Assembly: GCF_030272615.1 (NCBI RefSeq)
Contig: NC_081412.1
Coordinates: forward strand, 669,874,852 to 669,938,851
Origin: Cryptomeria japonica
Lineage: Eukaryota > Streptophyta > Pinopsida > Cupressales > Cupressaceae
Reading direction: 5' to 3'
DNA: 64,000 bases
In this document: positions 46,716-60,037 of the stretch, one piece after another
Position numbering within the stretch: position 1 is the first letter of the stretch
How the letters are laid out: every line of letters starts with the position of its first letter
Notes under the pieces: model-generated
What the model was told of the DNA's origin: nothing
The model's database searches: none
The model's input: only the letters and a program-made list of their open reading frames with translations
Made by a program: the position numbers and the translations under genes

Positions 46716-49404
46716 CAAATATTTTGATAGGGTTGACGATGATGAATAGGTTCAGATTTCCATGAAGTGAAAAGTGGAGAACCGAGATGACCTACCTACT
46801 TGGTTTCAAATTTTTTGATTAAGCTTCTAATAATGAATCCAGTGTGTAATGAGTACTAAGAATACCCTAGAGAAACTAACCACCTAACTAGAAAACTAGT
46901 GATAATTGTTTTTTATGTTACTGTTGTCACCAAGATTGCACCTGAAAAGCTAAGTATGAAACTCAGCAATATTGTGAAACATGGGATGATCTCCAGGCCC
47001 GTGGGTTGCCTATGATAGAAATCAACCTCCAGAGTGAGCTAGTTCTCTGATGAAAACCTCCTAAAAACTACTAACTTTTGACTGGGAAAAGGGATAAGAA
47101 GCTTGATGGAAATGAAATTTTATTCCTATAAGGAGGTGATGCACCAATGGGTTTAATACTACTCGCTGGCCTAAACTCTTAGCAGCTCTAAAAGAATTGA
47201 AATTTATGATTCACAACCTACCTAAGATCATGCAATTCATAAATATTTTGTGTAAATGTTTGGATTTTTCAATATTTTGTTTGAAGGAAAAGATTTTCCA
47301 CAACATACAATTTATTGAAAAACTAATAACACAAGACACAACCTAAATTTAGAATGAAATTTACTTGTTCTTAAAAGAATCCATGAGACAAAAGTAAAGG
47401 ATTTTAAAATAAAATCATAATAAATTCATCAAATCACCATATGACAATGAATAAAAACAAGAATATGCTGCTACAAGGCTTTAATCCAAAATGCATGAGC
47501 TACAATGATCTTCTTGTTGTGTGTATGCAAGAGAGAAAAAAGAAATAACTTAGAAAAGAAAAGAAGAGAAGAATATATAGAAGATGAAAGATGAACTGAG
47601 TGTGCCTCTTGAAGAACTAAGGATGAGTTGAGTGCTTTTTCTTTGCTTTATCTTCAAAATCTGCATGAGTTGTCTTCTTGGTCAAATTTGCCCAAAAATC
47701 ATGCATAAAAGCATGCAAAACTTCCTCAAAATGATAATTTGTGGGCCAAAATAGATCCTTGAATCAAGGGGCATGCAAGTGGAACTCGAACTACCACATG
47801 GATTGCCAAATATATATCAAAAAGAACTCCTCCCCCACTAAAATCTGCATGAAGAGCTATATTTTGCATGGGAACCCTTTTATTTCTTTTAAATAATTTT
47901 AATTTAACATTTATTTAAAACAATTAATATTATTGTTTAAATAAATACTAAAATAAGAATATTTATCCCTCGTTATTTATTTCCCTTTAACTAATCTTAT
48001 TTTAAAACTTAATTAAAACAATTAATATTATTGTTTTACTAAATGCTAAGATAAGAATATTTATTTTTCTTCTAAATTTGCCTTTTATAATTTAATGCAT
48101 CTTTATTAAAAATTTGAATAAAATAAATCTTAATAAGGATATGTTAAACTATAATTAATATACAAAATAAAAGGAAAAAAATAAAGAGCTTTTAAAAGCT
48201 CTTGCCCTTTATTTTAGGGTTCTAAATAAAGCCTAGGTTGAAGAGTTCATAAGTCTTGACCCCGGGGCTAGCATGAAGTGATTTATTTTAAAAATAAATC
48301 AAAAGCCCATGCATTCGAACTAGGACATGCAAAATATTTTGGAAACCCTAAATCATTCTTCATTCTTTTTACTTATTGTTGGAGAAGACTTTGTTGTTGA
48401 AGCCACTATGCACTTGTTAGAGCTCGAACTAGGGTTTGAATAGGAGCTTTGAGGTCGAATCTGGAGCTTGTGTAGGCATGTCATACTTCATTCTCTCTAT
48501 CTTTCCTTGTCTCTAATATTTTCCTTGATGAATTTGAAAAGCTCGGGCTTCCTTCACTCTGCATGCTTCTTGGATTTTTAAAGAACCTTTGCGCATTCAC
48601 TGCGTTTTAATGTTGTATTTTCCCTCTAAAGAGTTTTTGTTATTCTGTATGCCTTTCAAGTACATTTATCTATGGTTTTTTTGAGTTCCTTGTTAGAAGT
48701 CATAAATACATGCACTCTAAAAATCATATTATGCATGAACCTCATGTTTTGAGCTTGAAGAAAGTATCCCTATTGCTTGTAATTATTTTGACATTAGTCA
48801 GGGTCTATAAAGACTGCGATTTCTCTTTGTATCATTAGGGTTGTCTTTTATTGAGCTGAATGGACTATATTTATGGCCCTTTATGTTTGGTGATGCCCTA
48901 TAAGTTTTTCTTATGTTTGTGACTAAGGATTGAGACTCCATCTTCTCTATAGCCTATAGCTTCTTACATGACTATTAGGCAGATTGTAACTGCATCTCTG
49001 TAGTAATTCTCTGTGATCTTCAAAACTTTGTTTGGTGTATGTCGCTGCTATCACTGTCATCATCCATTGACTTCTTTCAGCTGTGATCTGTAGTATAGGT
49101 AGGCATCACTGTTATAACTGTGAGTGTGTTTTGGCATTGCTGCTTTGTTCCTTTTTTCTGAGACTAAGAGTATTGATCTAGGTCTCTGTGATGGGATTAA
49201 CATGTAATCTTGTAATTTTGTGGCATGGCTATCTTTGTTCTTATGAAGTTTGTAATGTGCTTCTTCACTTCACTATGACTATGCATGTGTATACAAGGGT
49301 TTGCTATCTTCTATGTAGAATTTCTCTATAACTGCTAATAAAGGTTATTGATAGCAACTGTATGGTGAATGTCCTCTTGATAGGGTTTGGTCCTTGATGG
49401 AACT
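46716..49404. other. Unassigned AT-rich region
   Basis: No coding motif found. Two copies of a ~50-bp block containing ACAATTAATATTATTGTTTA occur about 104 bp apart (47917 and 48021). A perfect 18-bp palindrome, AGAGCTTTTAAAAGCTCT, lies at 48185-48202. The AT-rich core at 47880-48200 recalls LTR sequence, but I found no partner repeat. Confidence 0.4.
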
Positions 49405-50862
49405 TGATGGTATGATGAAAGAATAAGTATTCGATAGATTACTGAGAGGGGGGGGTGAATTAGTAAACTGAAAAAACTGATATAAACTTCCCAAACTCAA
49501 ACCCAAACACACAAAGTAAAATTATCAATAAAATAACTCTGTCAAGATCAATACTTTTAAGATTACCGGTTGACTATTATAGCAACTTAACATTAAACAA
49601 CTTCAATCTTGTAAACATCAAAATTCTTAATCATATGTCAGCATATTCCATCTCGCAATGCTTCCGGTTATCATGCTTTGTCACAATAGTTAAGTAGTTA
49701 ATCAAATCAACAAATAAGATCATAACCACAAAAGCATTCACCACATGACACAAATATTTATATGTGGAAAACCCAAATAGATAAAAACCACGGTGAGAGA
49801 AGACTCACAAGATAGTTATCTAAACTCTTCTAAAGCTATCCCTATTAGGAGCCAAGCCTGTTAAAGATTTTACAATAAGTTATGTTAAGAACTGTTCCTG
49901 TTAGGAATCACCTGATTAAGGGATTTACACAATGCCTTGATGAAAAGCAAAATACCTTGTAAGGAGTAACCTCGGTAGAGGATTTGATAATCCAAGCTAA
50001 TGGACCACCTTGTTAGAGAATTTAAGAAGTAACCAAGCTTGTTAGAGCTTACCCAGTTAGGAGATTTCAATTCTACTATAATTATTAGAAAACAACAAGT
50101 TTTTCTTGATCTGTCTGAATAACAATACATTTGCTTGATCAGATCCGTTTAAGCTTCAATTTGCCTTTACTCAAACTGTAGATTCATTCTCCGGTTAGGC
50201 AACCACACACTCAACTAATTTCTACCAACTTTTGCCAACACCAAAATAAAACAACTTCATCGACCTTAAATACAAATCAATTAGGTCGGTAACACAACAA
50301 AAACCTAATTTTCTCATCACCAAGATTATAAACAAGTTGGTGCGAGCATGACCATTAGATTTCATAGCAATCTCTTCACATCAATTAAGAAAACCTCAAT
50401 TGCTCCTTGATCACTGCTTCATCAGACTTTGTGACTCATCACACTCTATGTATTAGATGCAATACACTTTTCTCCTTGCCTAGACAAATAAACAAGCCAA
50501 AACTATTTGAACTTATCTTCATACAATGACCACACGTGTCACCATCATTACTGCTCAACATCAGATCTTAAACCAACATAACTATTTTAACAAACTTGAT
50601 TGGTTAGGGTTTAACAAAAACAATTGGTAGGGTTTACTGGTTACATAACATAGAAAGAGTTTAACCTTATACACCAATTTACTAGTTCAACTTACAAACT
50701 TACATACCAGTTTACAACATCTTCCACAAAGTTTATCCTACCAGTTACAAGACAATAGCAACAACAACAACAATATCAGCAATATCATAAATACCATTTA
50801 CCGGTTCAATTGACATCAATGACAACATATCATTAATGTTATCTTTATGCAAAATTCCAACA
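49405..50862 (-). repeat. 3' LTR of copia A
   Basis: 1458 bp; starts TGTTGGAATTTTGC and ends ATACCATCA on the minus strand. Contains the AATTCACCCCCCCC run common in copia LTRs. About 18 substitutions and two indels separate it from the other LTR over the first 125 bp (plus-strand order). Confidence 0.88.
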
Positions 50863-50876
50863 AGCTCCCCCTTTGG
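50863..50876 (-). promoter_or_regulatory. Polypurine tract of copia A
   Basis: CAAAGGGGGAGCT on the minus strand directly before the LTR start TGTTGG. Confidence 0.75.
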
Positions 50877-51279
50877 CATTGATTGCAATACAAATATCAA
50901 CGCCTCTAATTTTTGTTGTGATTAGTGAATAGAAATCATGGTTTACATACCAAGTATTCACCATGCTCTGTTTGTCATCATCTTGTCATTGGTTTATCGT
51001 ATCAATTACATAAGTCGCTTATTCATCTTATCAATCACATAATTCTTCTCCCCCTTTGACAACAATGCCAAATTGAAAGTACAACATGTAATTGCAAATT
51101 TTAATTGTGCATCAACATACTACAACTAGATGCTCCCCCTCTGGAATACATCCACTTCTATATTAATCCATGTAAAATTATGCAAGTGATTCAGGGATTG
51201 ATACAATCAACATCATGTTCAACTGACCTCATGAAGGGGTACAACCCCTAGTTGTCTTCTAAGACACTCAAATGTAGTC

Positions 51280-54200
51280 TTATGTAGAGGTTTGGTAGAA
51301 ATATCTGCAAGTTGCTACTTGGTAGAAACATGCTCTAAGATAACATCTTTTCTTTGAACTTTATCCCTCAAGAAATGATACTTCAATACAATGTGCTTGG
51401 TGTGAGCATGCAAAATAGGATTCTTAGAAATATTTATGGCAGTTGTATTATCACATAAGATCTTTATAGGTTCTGAGATCTTCATCTTAAAACCTTCCAA
51501 AATGTGCCTCATTCAAACAGCCTGCGTGCAATTCATATAAGCTGCAACATACTCAGCTTCAATAGTAGATTGTGAAGTGCAACTCTTCTTCTTACTACTC
51601 CATGAAATAATCCTTCCTCCTAGACAAAATGCTCCACTGATAGTACTTTTCTAGTTATCAACATTCCCTGCCCAATCAACATTTGTGTACACCTTCAAAT
51701 CAAAATTTCCTCCGTATGGATACCATAATCCATAGTCAACAGTACCTTTTAGATACCTAAAAATTCTCTTGGTTTCTACCAAATGATTTTCCTTTGGATT
51801 CTTCTAGAATCTAGCAATTATACTAATGGCATGGGCTATATCCAGTCTATTGTGAACAACATGGTGTAATTTGCTAATCATTGACCTGCATTCCTTTTCA
51901 TTAACAGACTTAGATTCATCTTCCTTGGATAATTTACAATTTGTAACCATTGGCATTCCAACTGGTTTATAGTCACTCATGCCAAAAGTCTTCAAAACCT
52001 CTTTCACATACTTAGATTGAGTAATGAAAATACCATTCTTCATTTGTTGCATCTGCAAGTCTATGAAATTTTTTATTTCCCCTACTAAAGACATTTCAAA
52101 CTCATTTTTCCTTTCATCTACAAAATTGTTTCTCATGACGTCATTACCACCAAATATAATGTCATCAACAAATACTTCACTAACCAGTATTTCATCTCCT
52201 TCATACTTGAGATAAATGCTACTATCATCACTGGTTCTTGCAAAGCCTATCTTCATCAGGTGTGTATGAAGCCTTTCATACGATCGTCTAGGTGCCTGCT
52301 TTAATCCATATAAAGCTTTATACAATATGCATACTGTGTCTTTCTCATTAGTCAACACATAACCATCTAGCTCCTCTATGTATACCTCTTCTTCCAATAT
52401 TCCATTAAAAAATGCAGACTTGACATCCATTTGGTATGCGTTGAACTTCTTATGGGCTGCAAATGCAAGTAAAGTTTTGACACCTTCCAGTCTTTCTACT
52501 GGTGCAAAAGTTTCACCATAATCTTCTTCTTCTTCTTGTGCATAGCCTTTGCAAGCCAACCTAGCATTGTTGTGAACTACAACACCATATTCATTCAACT
52601 TGTTTTTGAACACCCATTTAGTACCTATGGCATTCTTGTTTACCAGTCAGGGTACCAGGGTCCAAGTGTTGTTCTTCTCAATGTGATCTAATTCTTCCTC
52701 TATAGATTTAACCCAATGATCATCACCAAATGCCTCCTTAGCACTTCTTGGTTCAATGGTGGAGATCATGCAAGAGTTCTCTCTTATTCTCCTTCTAGTT
52801 AGTACTCCAACATCCTTATCCCCAATAATCTATTCAGGATTGTGATTCAGTCTCACATATCTAGGAATAACATGATCATTACCTTCAAGTTAAACTTTTT
52901 CATCATCTTCTTCTTCTGGATTTATCTATTCTGGTTGAACAAGTGCATCAGAATTTGCTTTAGTGGTTTCAGATTTAATTGTTTTAGGTTCCAAAAGAAA
53001 AATGCAAGGATCTTCATCCTTTTTCTCTGAACTGGTTCCTTCTGAAACTTCAAGACATTCATCTACTCAAACATTAGCACTCTCAACAATTTTTTGTGTC
53101 TAGTTGTTAAAACATTTATAGGCCTTACTCTTGGTGGAATAGCCAAGAAATATGCCTTCATCACTCTTAGCTTCAAAATTGCTAATGTAATCACCTTTTT
53201 TAATAAAACATTTGCTACTAGATATCTTAAAATAGCTAACATCAGGTGATATTCCATGCCAATATTCATAAGGAGTCTTGTCCTTACCTCTTTTCACCAT
53301 AACTCGGTTCATTGTGTAGATAGTTGTACTAACAGCTTCTCTCCAAAATATTTTTGCTACACCTCCTTGTATCAACATTTTCCTAGCAGCTTCAACCACT
53401 GACCAATTGTTCCTCTCTATGATACCATTCTGTTGTGGTGTCCTTGGTACAGAAAGTCGTCATTTGATACTGTTCTCATCACAATACTTAGTGGACTCCT
53501 CAAAAGTAAATTCATCGCCTTGATCTATTCTTAGACATTTTATCTTTTTTCCACTCTCTTTCTTAGGTAAGGCCCTGAATGCCTTGAATTTACCAAAAGC
53601 TTCATTCTTATCCTTCAAGAATATGACCTGCATCATCTTTGAATGATCATCAATGAAGATCATGAGATATATGCTACCTTGAATGCTTCTTGTTCTTATT
53701 GGTCCACATAGATCTATATGAACCAAATCTAACAAGTGTTCTACTGAGAAGGACTTTCTCTTGAAAGTTGAAGAAGTCATCTTTCCTAACTGACATTCTT
53801 TGCAAAGAGCATTAACCGATTTGTCTAGCTGAGGCAGACCTCTTACTGTCTTGGACTTACTCACTTTAACAATGTTGTCAAAGTTTATATGACAAAATCT
53901 CCTATGCCAAAGCCATGTATTATTTATCTTTGCAATGAAATAGTTGCTAACTTTAGGATTGAGATGAAATAGATTACCTCTAGTTTGTTTCTTAGTTGCA
54001 ATCAATTCACCTTTGTTGTCAAAGATTTTACACATACTGTTTCTAAATTCCAGTGGGTATCCTCTATCATTAAGTTGTGCCACACTTATAAGATTGTGCT
54101 TTAGACCTTCAACCCAATAGACATTGTCAACACTACTCTTCCCATTAAGAGAAATAACTCCCTTACCTTTAACCATACAGGGTGAGTCATTGTCAAATCT

Positions 54201-55332
54201 GACAACACCGCCATCAAATTCCTTCAAGGAAAGAAATTTTCTCCGATCACTGGTCATATGATGTGAACAACCACTATCAATGATAAAATCATTAGAGTTA
54301 TCCATCCTAGACATTAATGACTTCTGGTCTGATATTTCTTCCTTAATAGCCACAAACACAATATCTTCACTAGCATCACCATCAGATTCTTCATCTGTGA
54401 TACCACTGTCAACCACTATAAGACAATCTATCTTGCCTTTACACTTATACTTATTGAATTTTTCTCTCTTGTGTTCATTTTCATCATTAGGACAATTTGC
54501 TGCTATATATATGACCAATCTTGTTGTATACAAAACACTTTAAAGGAAGCTTACCTCTATATTTGCTAGTGCCCCTATGCAGTCGTTTTGCCAACAATGC
54601 TTCAGCCTCCACTAAACTATCTTCATCATCAACATCTCTGTTGGATTTGGATTCATAGCCATGACAAGTATCTCTACTTTTTCTCACAGATGGGTTAGAG
54701 ATAGAAGCTCTGAATGTAGACTTTGATTTATGTACACTACTATCATAGCCATTTATTTCAAAAGAAGTAAGTTTACCAATGATATAGTCAAGAGTTACTT
54801 TAGTTTTGTTAATGGATTTCAGCTCCTGAATAGCTACAACTCGAATAGAATAGACCGGTAGCAGGGTTCTTAGTACTTTACTGATCACTATGGCATCTTC
54901 CACTTTCCCTCCTACACTCTTTATTTCACTGACTATCTCTTTTATCCTTTGACCATACTGCTAGATATTCTAACCTTCGAAAATTCTCATGTCATCAAAA
55001 TTTCCTCTTAAACTCTCCTCTTTAGCAATCTTAACATGTTCATCATCGCTATAAATCTCTTCAAGTTTTTTCCATACTTCATATGCAATTTCAGGACCAT
55101 GAACATCTACATATTCAACATCAGACAGGGAACTAATAATAGCCTCCAATGCTTGATGATTTTCTTGTTGTTCTTTCTTCTGATCATCAGTCAAAGTTAC
55201 AATAGGTACAATATACTTAGTTTCTATATGATCCCAATACTGACTATAAAGACTCTTGATGTAAATATTCATTCTGTCACTCCAAATTCTATAGTTTTCT
55301 TTGTTGAACTTTGGACCTTCCTTCTTCATCAT
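51280..55332 (-). pseudogene. Copia A gag-pol polyprotein, degenerate
   Basis: Reading the minus strand from 55332: gag of the UBN2 type (NYRIWSDRMNIYIKSLYSQY and later SDVEYVDVHGPEIAYEVWKK). The zinc knuckle has lost two ligands (CFVYNKIGHIYSSKLS). The aspartic protease reads FIIDSGCSHHMTS. Integrase has LWHRRFCHINFDN with CKECQLGKM (HHCC), HIDLCGP and CLRIDQGDEF. Reverse transcriptase (52613-51804) has [40 protein letters not shown] and FVDDIIFGGND. RNase H (51512-51315) has LCDNTTAINISKNPILHAHT. Gene order PR-IN-RT-RH is diagnostic of Ty1/copia. Stops or frameshifts separate each block. Confidence 0.92.
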
Positions 55333-55387
55333 GATCTACAAGATCTTTTCCTCAAGTTGTTAGGCTTATATCTAAGAGGACCTGAGA

Positions 55388-55402
55388 AACTCTAATACCA
55401 AT
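55388..55402 (-). promoter_or_regulatory. Primer-binding site of copia A
   Basis: TGGTATTAGAG on the minus strand, two bases inside the LTR, one base different from TGGTATCAGAGC, the usual initiator tRNA-Met site. Confidence 0.8.
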
Positions 55403-56857
55403 TGATAGTATGAAGAAAGAATAAGTATGTAGTAGATTACTAAGAGGGGGGGTGAATCAATAAACTGAAAAACTGATATAAACTTTGTAAACGCAAACTC
55501 AAACACGCAAAGTAAACTTATCAATAAAGTAACTCTATCAAGATCAATCCTTATAAGATTACTGGTTGACTTTTATAGCAACTTAAAAATAAACAACTTC
55601 AATCTTGTAAACATCAAAATGCTTAATCATATGTCAACATATTCCATCTCTCAATGCTTCTAGCTGTCATTCCTTATCAGACTAGTTAAGTAGTTAATCA
55701 AATCAACAAATGAGATCATAACAAAAAAAGCATTCACCACATGACAAAAATATTTATACGTGGAAAACCCAAATAGGTAAAAACCACGGTGAGAGGAGAC
55801 ACACAAGATAGATATTTGAACTCTTTTGAAGTGTGCCCTATTAGGAGCCAAGCCTATTAAAGCTTTTACAATAAGCCTTGTTAAGAATTGATCCTGTTAG
55901 GAATCACCCAGTTAAAGGATTTACAAAATGCCTTGATGAAAAGAAAAATACCCTGTAAGGAGTAACCTCAATAGAGGATTTGAGAATTAAAGCTAATGGA
56001 CCACCTTGTTAGAGGATTTAAAAAGTAACCAATCTTGTTAGAGCTTACTCGGTTAGCGGATTTCAATTCTGCTGGAATTATTAGAAAACAATAGGTTTTT
56101 CTTGATCTGTCTGAATAGCACTACATTTGCTTGATCATATCCTTTTAAGCTTCAATCTACCTTTACTCAAACTGCAGATTCACCCTCCGGTTAGGCAACC
56201 ACACACTCAACTAATTTTTGCCAACTTTTTCAAACACCAAAATAAAACAACTTCATCAACCTTAAATACAAATCAATTAGGTCGGTAACACAACAAAAAC
56301 CTAATTATCTTATCATGGAGATTACAAAAAAATTGGTACAAGCATGATCATTAGATTTCATAGCAATCTCTTCACATCAATCAAGAAAACATCAACCGCT
56401 CCTTGATCACCACTTCATCAAACTTTGTAACTCATCACGCACTATGTATTAGATGCAATACACTTTTCTCCTTCCCTAGACAAACAAACACACCAAAACA
56501 ATTTGAACTTATCTTCATACAATGACCACATGTGTCACCATCATTACCACTCAACATCAGATCTTAAACCAACATAATCATTTTAACAAACTTGATCGGT
56601 TAGGGTTTAACAAAAATAACTGGTAGGGTTTACCGATTACATAACATAGAAAGGGTTTAACCTTATACACCAGTTTACCGGTTCAACTTAAAAACTTACA
56701 TACCAGTTTACAACATCGTCCACAAAGCTCATCCTATTGGTTAGAAGACAATAGCAATAAAACAACAATATCAATAATAGCTTTAATGCTATTTACGAGT
56801 TCAATTGACATTAATGACAACATATAATTAGTAAAAAATTTATACAAAATGCCAACA
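55403..56857 (-). repeat. Shared LTR: 5' of copia A and 3' of copia B
   Basis: 1455 bp; TGTTGGCATTTTG start and ATACTATCA end on the minus strand. Flanked on one side by a primer-binding site (element A) and on the other by a polypurine tract (element B). Confidence 0.88.
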
Positions 56858-58463
56858 ATCCCTCCCTTTGGCATTGATGGCAATACAAATATCAACACCT
56901 CTGATTGCTGCTATGATTAGTGAATAGAAATCTTGGTTTACATACCAAGTATTCACCATGCTCTGTTTGTCATCATCTTGTCGCTGGTTCACCTTATCAA
57001 TCACATAATTCTTATCCCCCTTTGATAGCAATGCCAAATTGAAAGTACAAAGTGTAATTTCAAATTTTCACTGTGCATCAACATACTGCAACTAGATGCT
57101 CCCCTTGTGGAATACATCCACTTCTACATCAATCCATGTTAAATTCAGCAAGTGATTCAAGGACTGATACAATCAACATCATGCTCAATTGACCTCATAA
57201 AGGGGTACAACCCCTAGTTGTCTTCTAAGACACTCAAATGTAGTCTTAGGCAGAGGTTTGGTAAAAAATCTGCAAGTTGCTCCTTGGTAGAAACATTCTC
57301 TAAGATAACATCTTTGCTTTGAACTTTTTCCCTCAATAAATGATACTTTACTTCAATATGCTTGGTGCAAGCTTGCAAAACAAGATTCTTAGAAATATTT
57401 ATGGCACTTGTATTATCACAGAAGATCAGGTTCTGAGATCTTCATCTTAAAACCTTCCAAAATGTGCCTCATCCAAATAGCCTGCATGCAATTCATATAA
57501 GCTGCAACATACTCAGCTTCAATAGTAGATTGTGAAGTACCACTCTTCTTCTTAGTACTCCATGAGACAAGCCTTCCTCTTAGAAAGAATGCTCCACTGG
57601 TAGTACTTTTCTGGTCATCAACATTTATTGCTCAATCAGCATCTGTGTACACCTTCAAATCAAAATTTCCTCCATATGGATACCATAATCCATAGTCAAT
57701 AGTACCTTTCAGATACCTAAAAATTCTCTTAGTTTCTATCAGATGAGCTTACTTTGGATTCTTCTAAAATCTAGTAACTATACCAATGGCATGGGCTATA
57801 TTCAGTCTGTTGTGAACAACATAGTGTAATTTGCCAATCATTGACCTGTATTCCTTTTCATCAATAGACTTAGATTCATCTTACTTGGCCAATTTACAAT
57901 CTATAACCATTGGCATTCCAACTGGTTTACAGTCACCCATGCCAAAAGTCTTCAAAACCTCTTTCACATACTTAGATTGAGAAATGAAAATACCATTCTT
58001 AGATTGAGAAATGAAAATACCATTCTTCATTTGTTGTATCTGCAAGCCTATGAAATTTTTTATTTCCCCTACTAAAGATATTTCAAACTCATTTTTCATT
58101 TCATCTGCAAAATTGTTGATCATGACATCATTGCCACCAAATATAATGTCATCAACAAATACTTCACTATCTAGTATTTCATCTCCTTCAGACTTGAGAT
58201 AAATGTTACTATCATCACTGGTTCTAGAAAATCCTATCTTCATCAGGTGTTTATGAAGCCTTTCATACCATACTCTGGGTGCCTTCCTTAATCCATATAA
58301 AGTTTTATACAATCTACATACTGTGTCTTTCTCATCAGTCAATGCATAACCATCTGGTTGCTCCATGTATACCTCTTCTTCCAATATCCCATTTAAAAAT
58401 GTAGACTTAACATCCATCTTGTATACCTTGAACTTCTTATGGGCTGCAAATGCAAGTAGCAAG
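56858..58463 (-). pseudogene. Copia B partial pol (RT and RNase H end)
   Basis: Homologous to 50863-52480 of copia A. The reverse transcriptase part (58462-57881) reads [40 protein letters not shown] and FVDDIIFGGND. RNase H follows in degraded form to about 57300, then the 3' UTR and polypurine tract. It holds an exact 27-bp duplication (57974-58000 and 58001-58027) repeating ISQSKNGIF. The sequence breaks off within the AFAAHKKF segment at 58463, where unrelated DNA begins. Confidence 0.88.
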
Positions 58464-58516
58464 TACCTTCACAACAACCCATGTCAGTGTTGGCATTATA
58501 ACAGACAATGGGAGAT
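58464..58516 (+). other. Junction sequence with polypurine-like end
   Basis: 53 bp between broken copia B and the start of copia C. It ends ACAATGGGAGAT directly before the TGTTGG start of the next LTR, which resembles a copia polypurine tract. It may be the last remnant of another internal region upstream of that LTR. Confidence 0.45.
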
Positions 58517-59970
58517 TGTTGGCATTTCAATAAGGATATTGACATATAACTGATTAAGGATATTTACTGTCTTAATATCATTATTTTGTCATTGATGTCA
58601 AGAAATTGATTTTCTAATTCAGTATGATGTTGCCATATCTTAAGAATTATATTTTGAAGAATATAAAGAATTCGGTAAAAGACATAGAAAGAATATGATG
58701 AATAAGGGGATGAATAAGGTATTCAATGGGCAACTATTACCAAGTCAGACAATGATGAGATCATGATGTTTTAGATTGTTTTGATATCTTACATATGTTG
58801 TAAATTGTAAAGGTCAATACTATACTATGTTACCGAGCAAAGAACCTAGTCGGTAAACCCTAAGGTTATCACTATTGGTTAATGAAGGCGGAATGTCTAC
58901 CGAGTGAAGTTTAGTTGTCACCGAGTTGTAACCGAGTAATAACAGAATGCATTAAATGATTGGATGCGTTATTTAATAAAGGAAGCTGATGAGGTGGCTA
59001 TGATTAAATGATTGGTAAGTCGTGAATCAAGTTTGTTAAACAATCTATGGTATAGGAAAATCAGCAAAGAGATCTACAGCTTAGATTGAACCGCAATACC
59101 CTAGCACAAGTTCCAAGGAATATATGCAAGTTCCGAGGCAAGGCAAAACATTTTCAGATCGAAGGATACATTGAACCTGGACAAGATTGAAGATCTAACG
59201 GCTATGATTGATCATGGGAAATGTGATCAAGGAGATTAAGCGGTTAGCTAATTGTTTATAAATACGAAACTATTGATAAACAATGAAAGCGGGCAAATGT
59301 AAGCACAGGGTTGCTACATAGTGATTACCAAGCACAAAAGCTTGAAGACCTGTTTGAGAAACAGAGTATAGAAGCCTAGTAGATGAACAAGATTATTTCT
59401 TTGTCTAGATTATATTGAGCAAATAAGAATCTGCTTCAGCATTTTAGATGTGAAGTTGCAGATAGATTTTTATTACTATTATTTTGTGAAATAATAGAAA
59501 TTCTCTTAACTGAGTGGACTTAACAATCTTATTTGTAAATCCTCTAGCAAGGTGACATTTTGATTGAGTGTTTGAAACACTTTGATAAGGTCACTTCTAA
59601 CAAAGTGAAGATCCTAATAGAACTAAGGGAAATCCCTTAACCAGGTCACATCTAGCAATGTGTTTTGTAATCTTTAACAAGATTTTCTTTTAACCAAGCA
59701 TACTCTAGAAGAGTATATTTCTTAGTGGGTCCGAAATCCCACAGTGGTTTTTCCCTATTTGGGTTTCCATGTTAAATCTAGTGTTATGAGATTTATGATG
59801 TTTATATGCTTTTGAGTTTGCATGTTTAGTAGTTTTGGTTATTTTACTGAAGTATATGTTACTAAGGTTGAATCTGATGTTTTTATGGAAGATTAAGTTT
59901 GTATGATTCAACCCCCCTCTCATATTGTTAGTTTGGCATCTATACTAAACTTTTAGTATCAGAACTATCA
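58517..59970 (+). repeat. 5' LTR of copia C
   Basis: Begins TGTTGGCATTTC and ends AGAACTATCA; contains TTCAACCCCCCTCTC near the 3' end, a feature of copia LTRs. Its partner lies outside the window. Confidence 0.85.
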
Positions 59971-59972
59971 AT

Positions 59973-59984
59973 TGGTATCAGAGC
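59973..59984 (+). promoter_or_regulatory. Primer-binding site of copia C
   Basis: TGGTATCAGAGC, two bases after the LTR, complementary to the 3' end of initiator tRNA-Met. Confidence 0.92.
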
Positions 59985-60037
59985 TTTGGACTCTGGAAGA
60001 AGAAAAGTTTAAAGGCACTTGAGTTAAAGATCCAAAG

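Larger units (their letters stand above)
49405..58463 (-). mobile_element. Ty1/copia tandem array (elements A and B)
   Basis: Order on the plus strand: LTR (49405-50862), internal region A (50863-55402), LTR (55403-56857), then part of a second internal region B (56858-58463), all in minus orientation. The middle LTR is both the 5' LTR of A and the 3' LTR of B, since a polypurine-like CAAAGGGAGGGAT precedes it on the B side. B stops abruptly inside reverse transcriptase at 58463. No flanking duplication is visible. Shared-LTR arrays of this kind arise by recombination between LTRs of neighbouring or circular copies. Confidence 0.85.
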
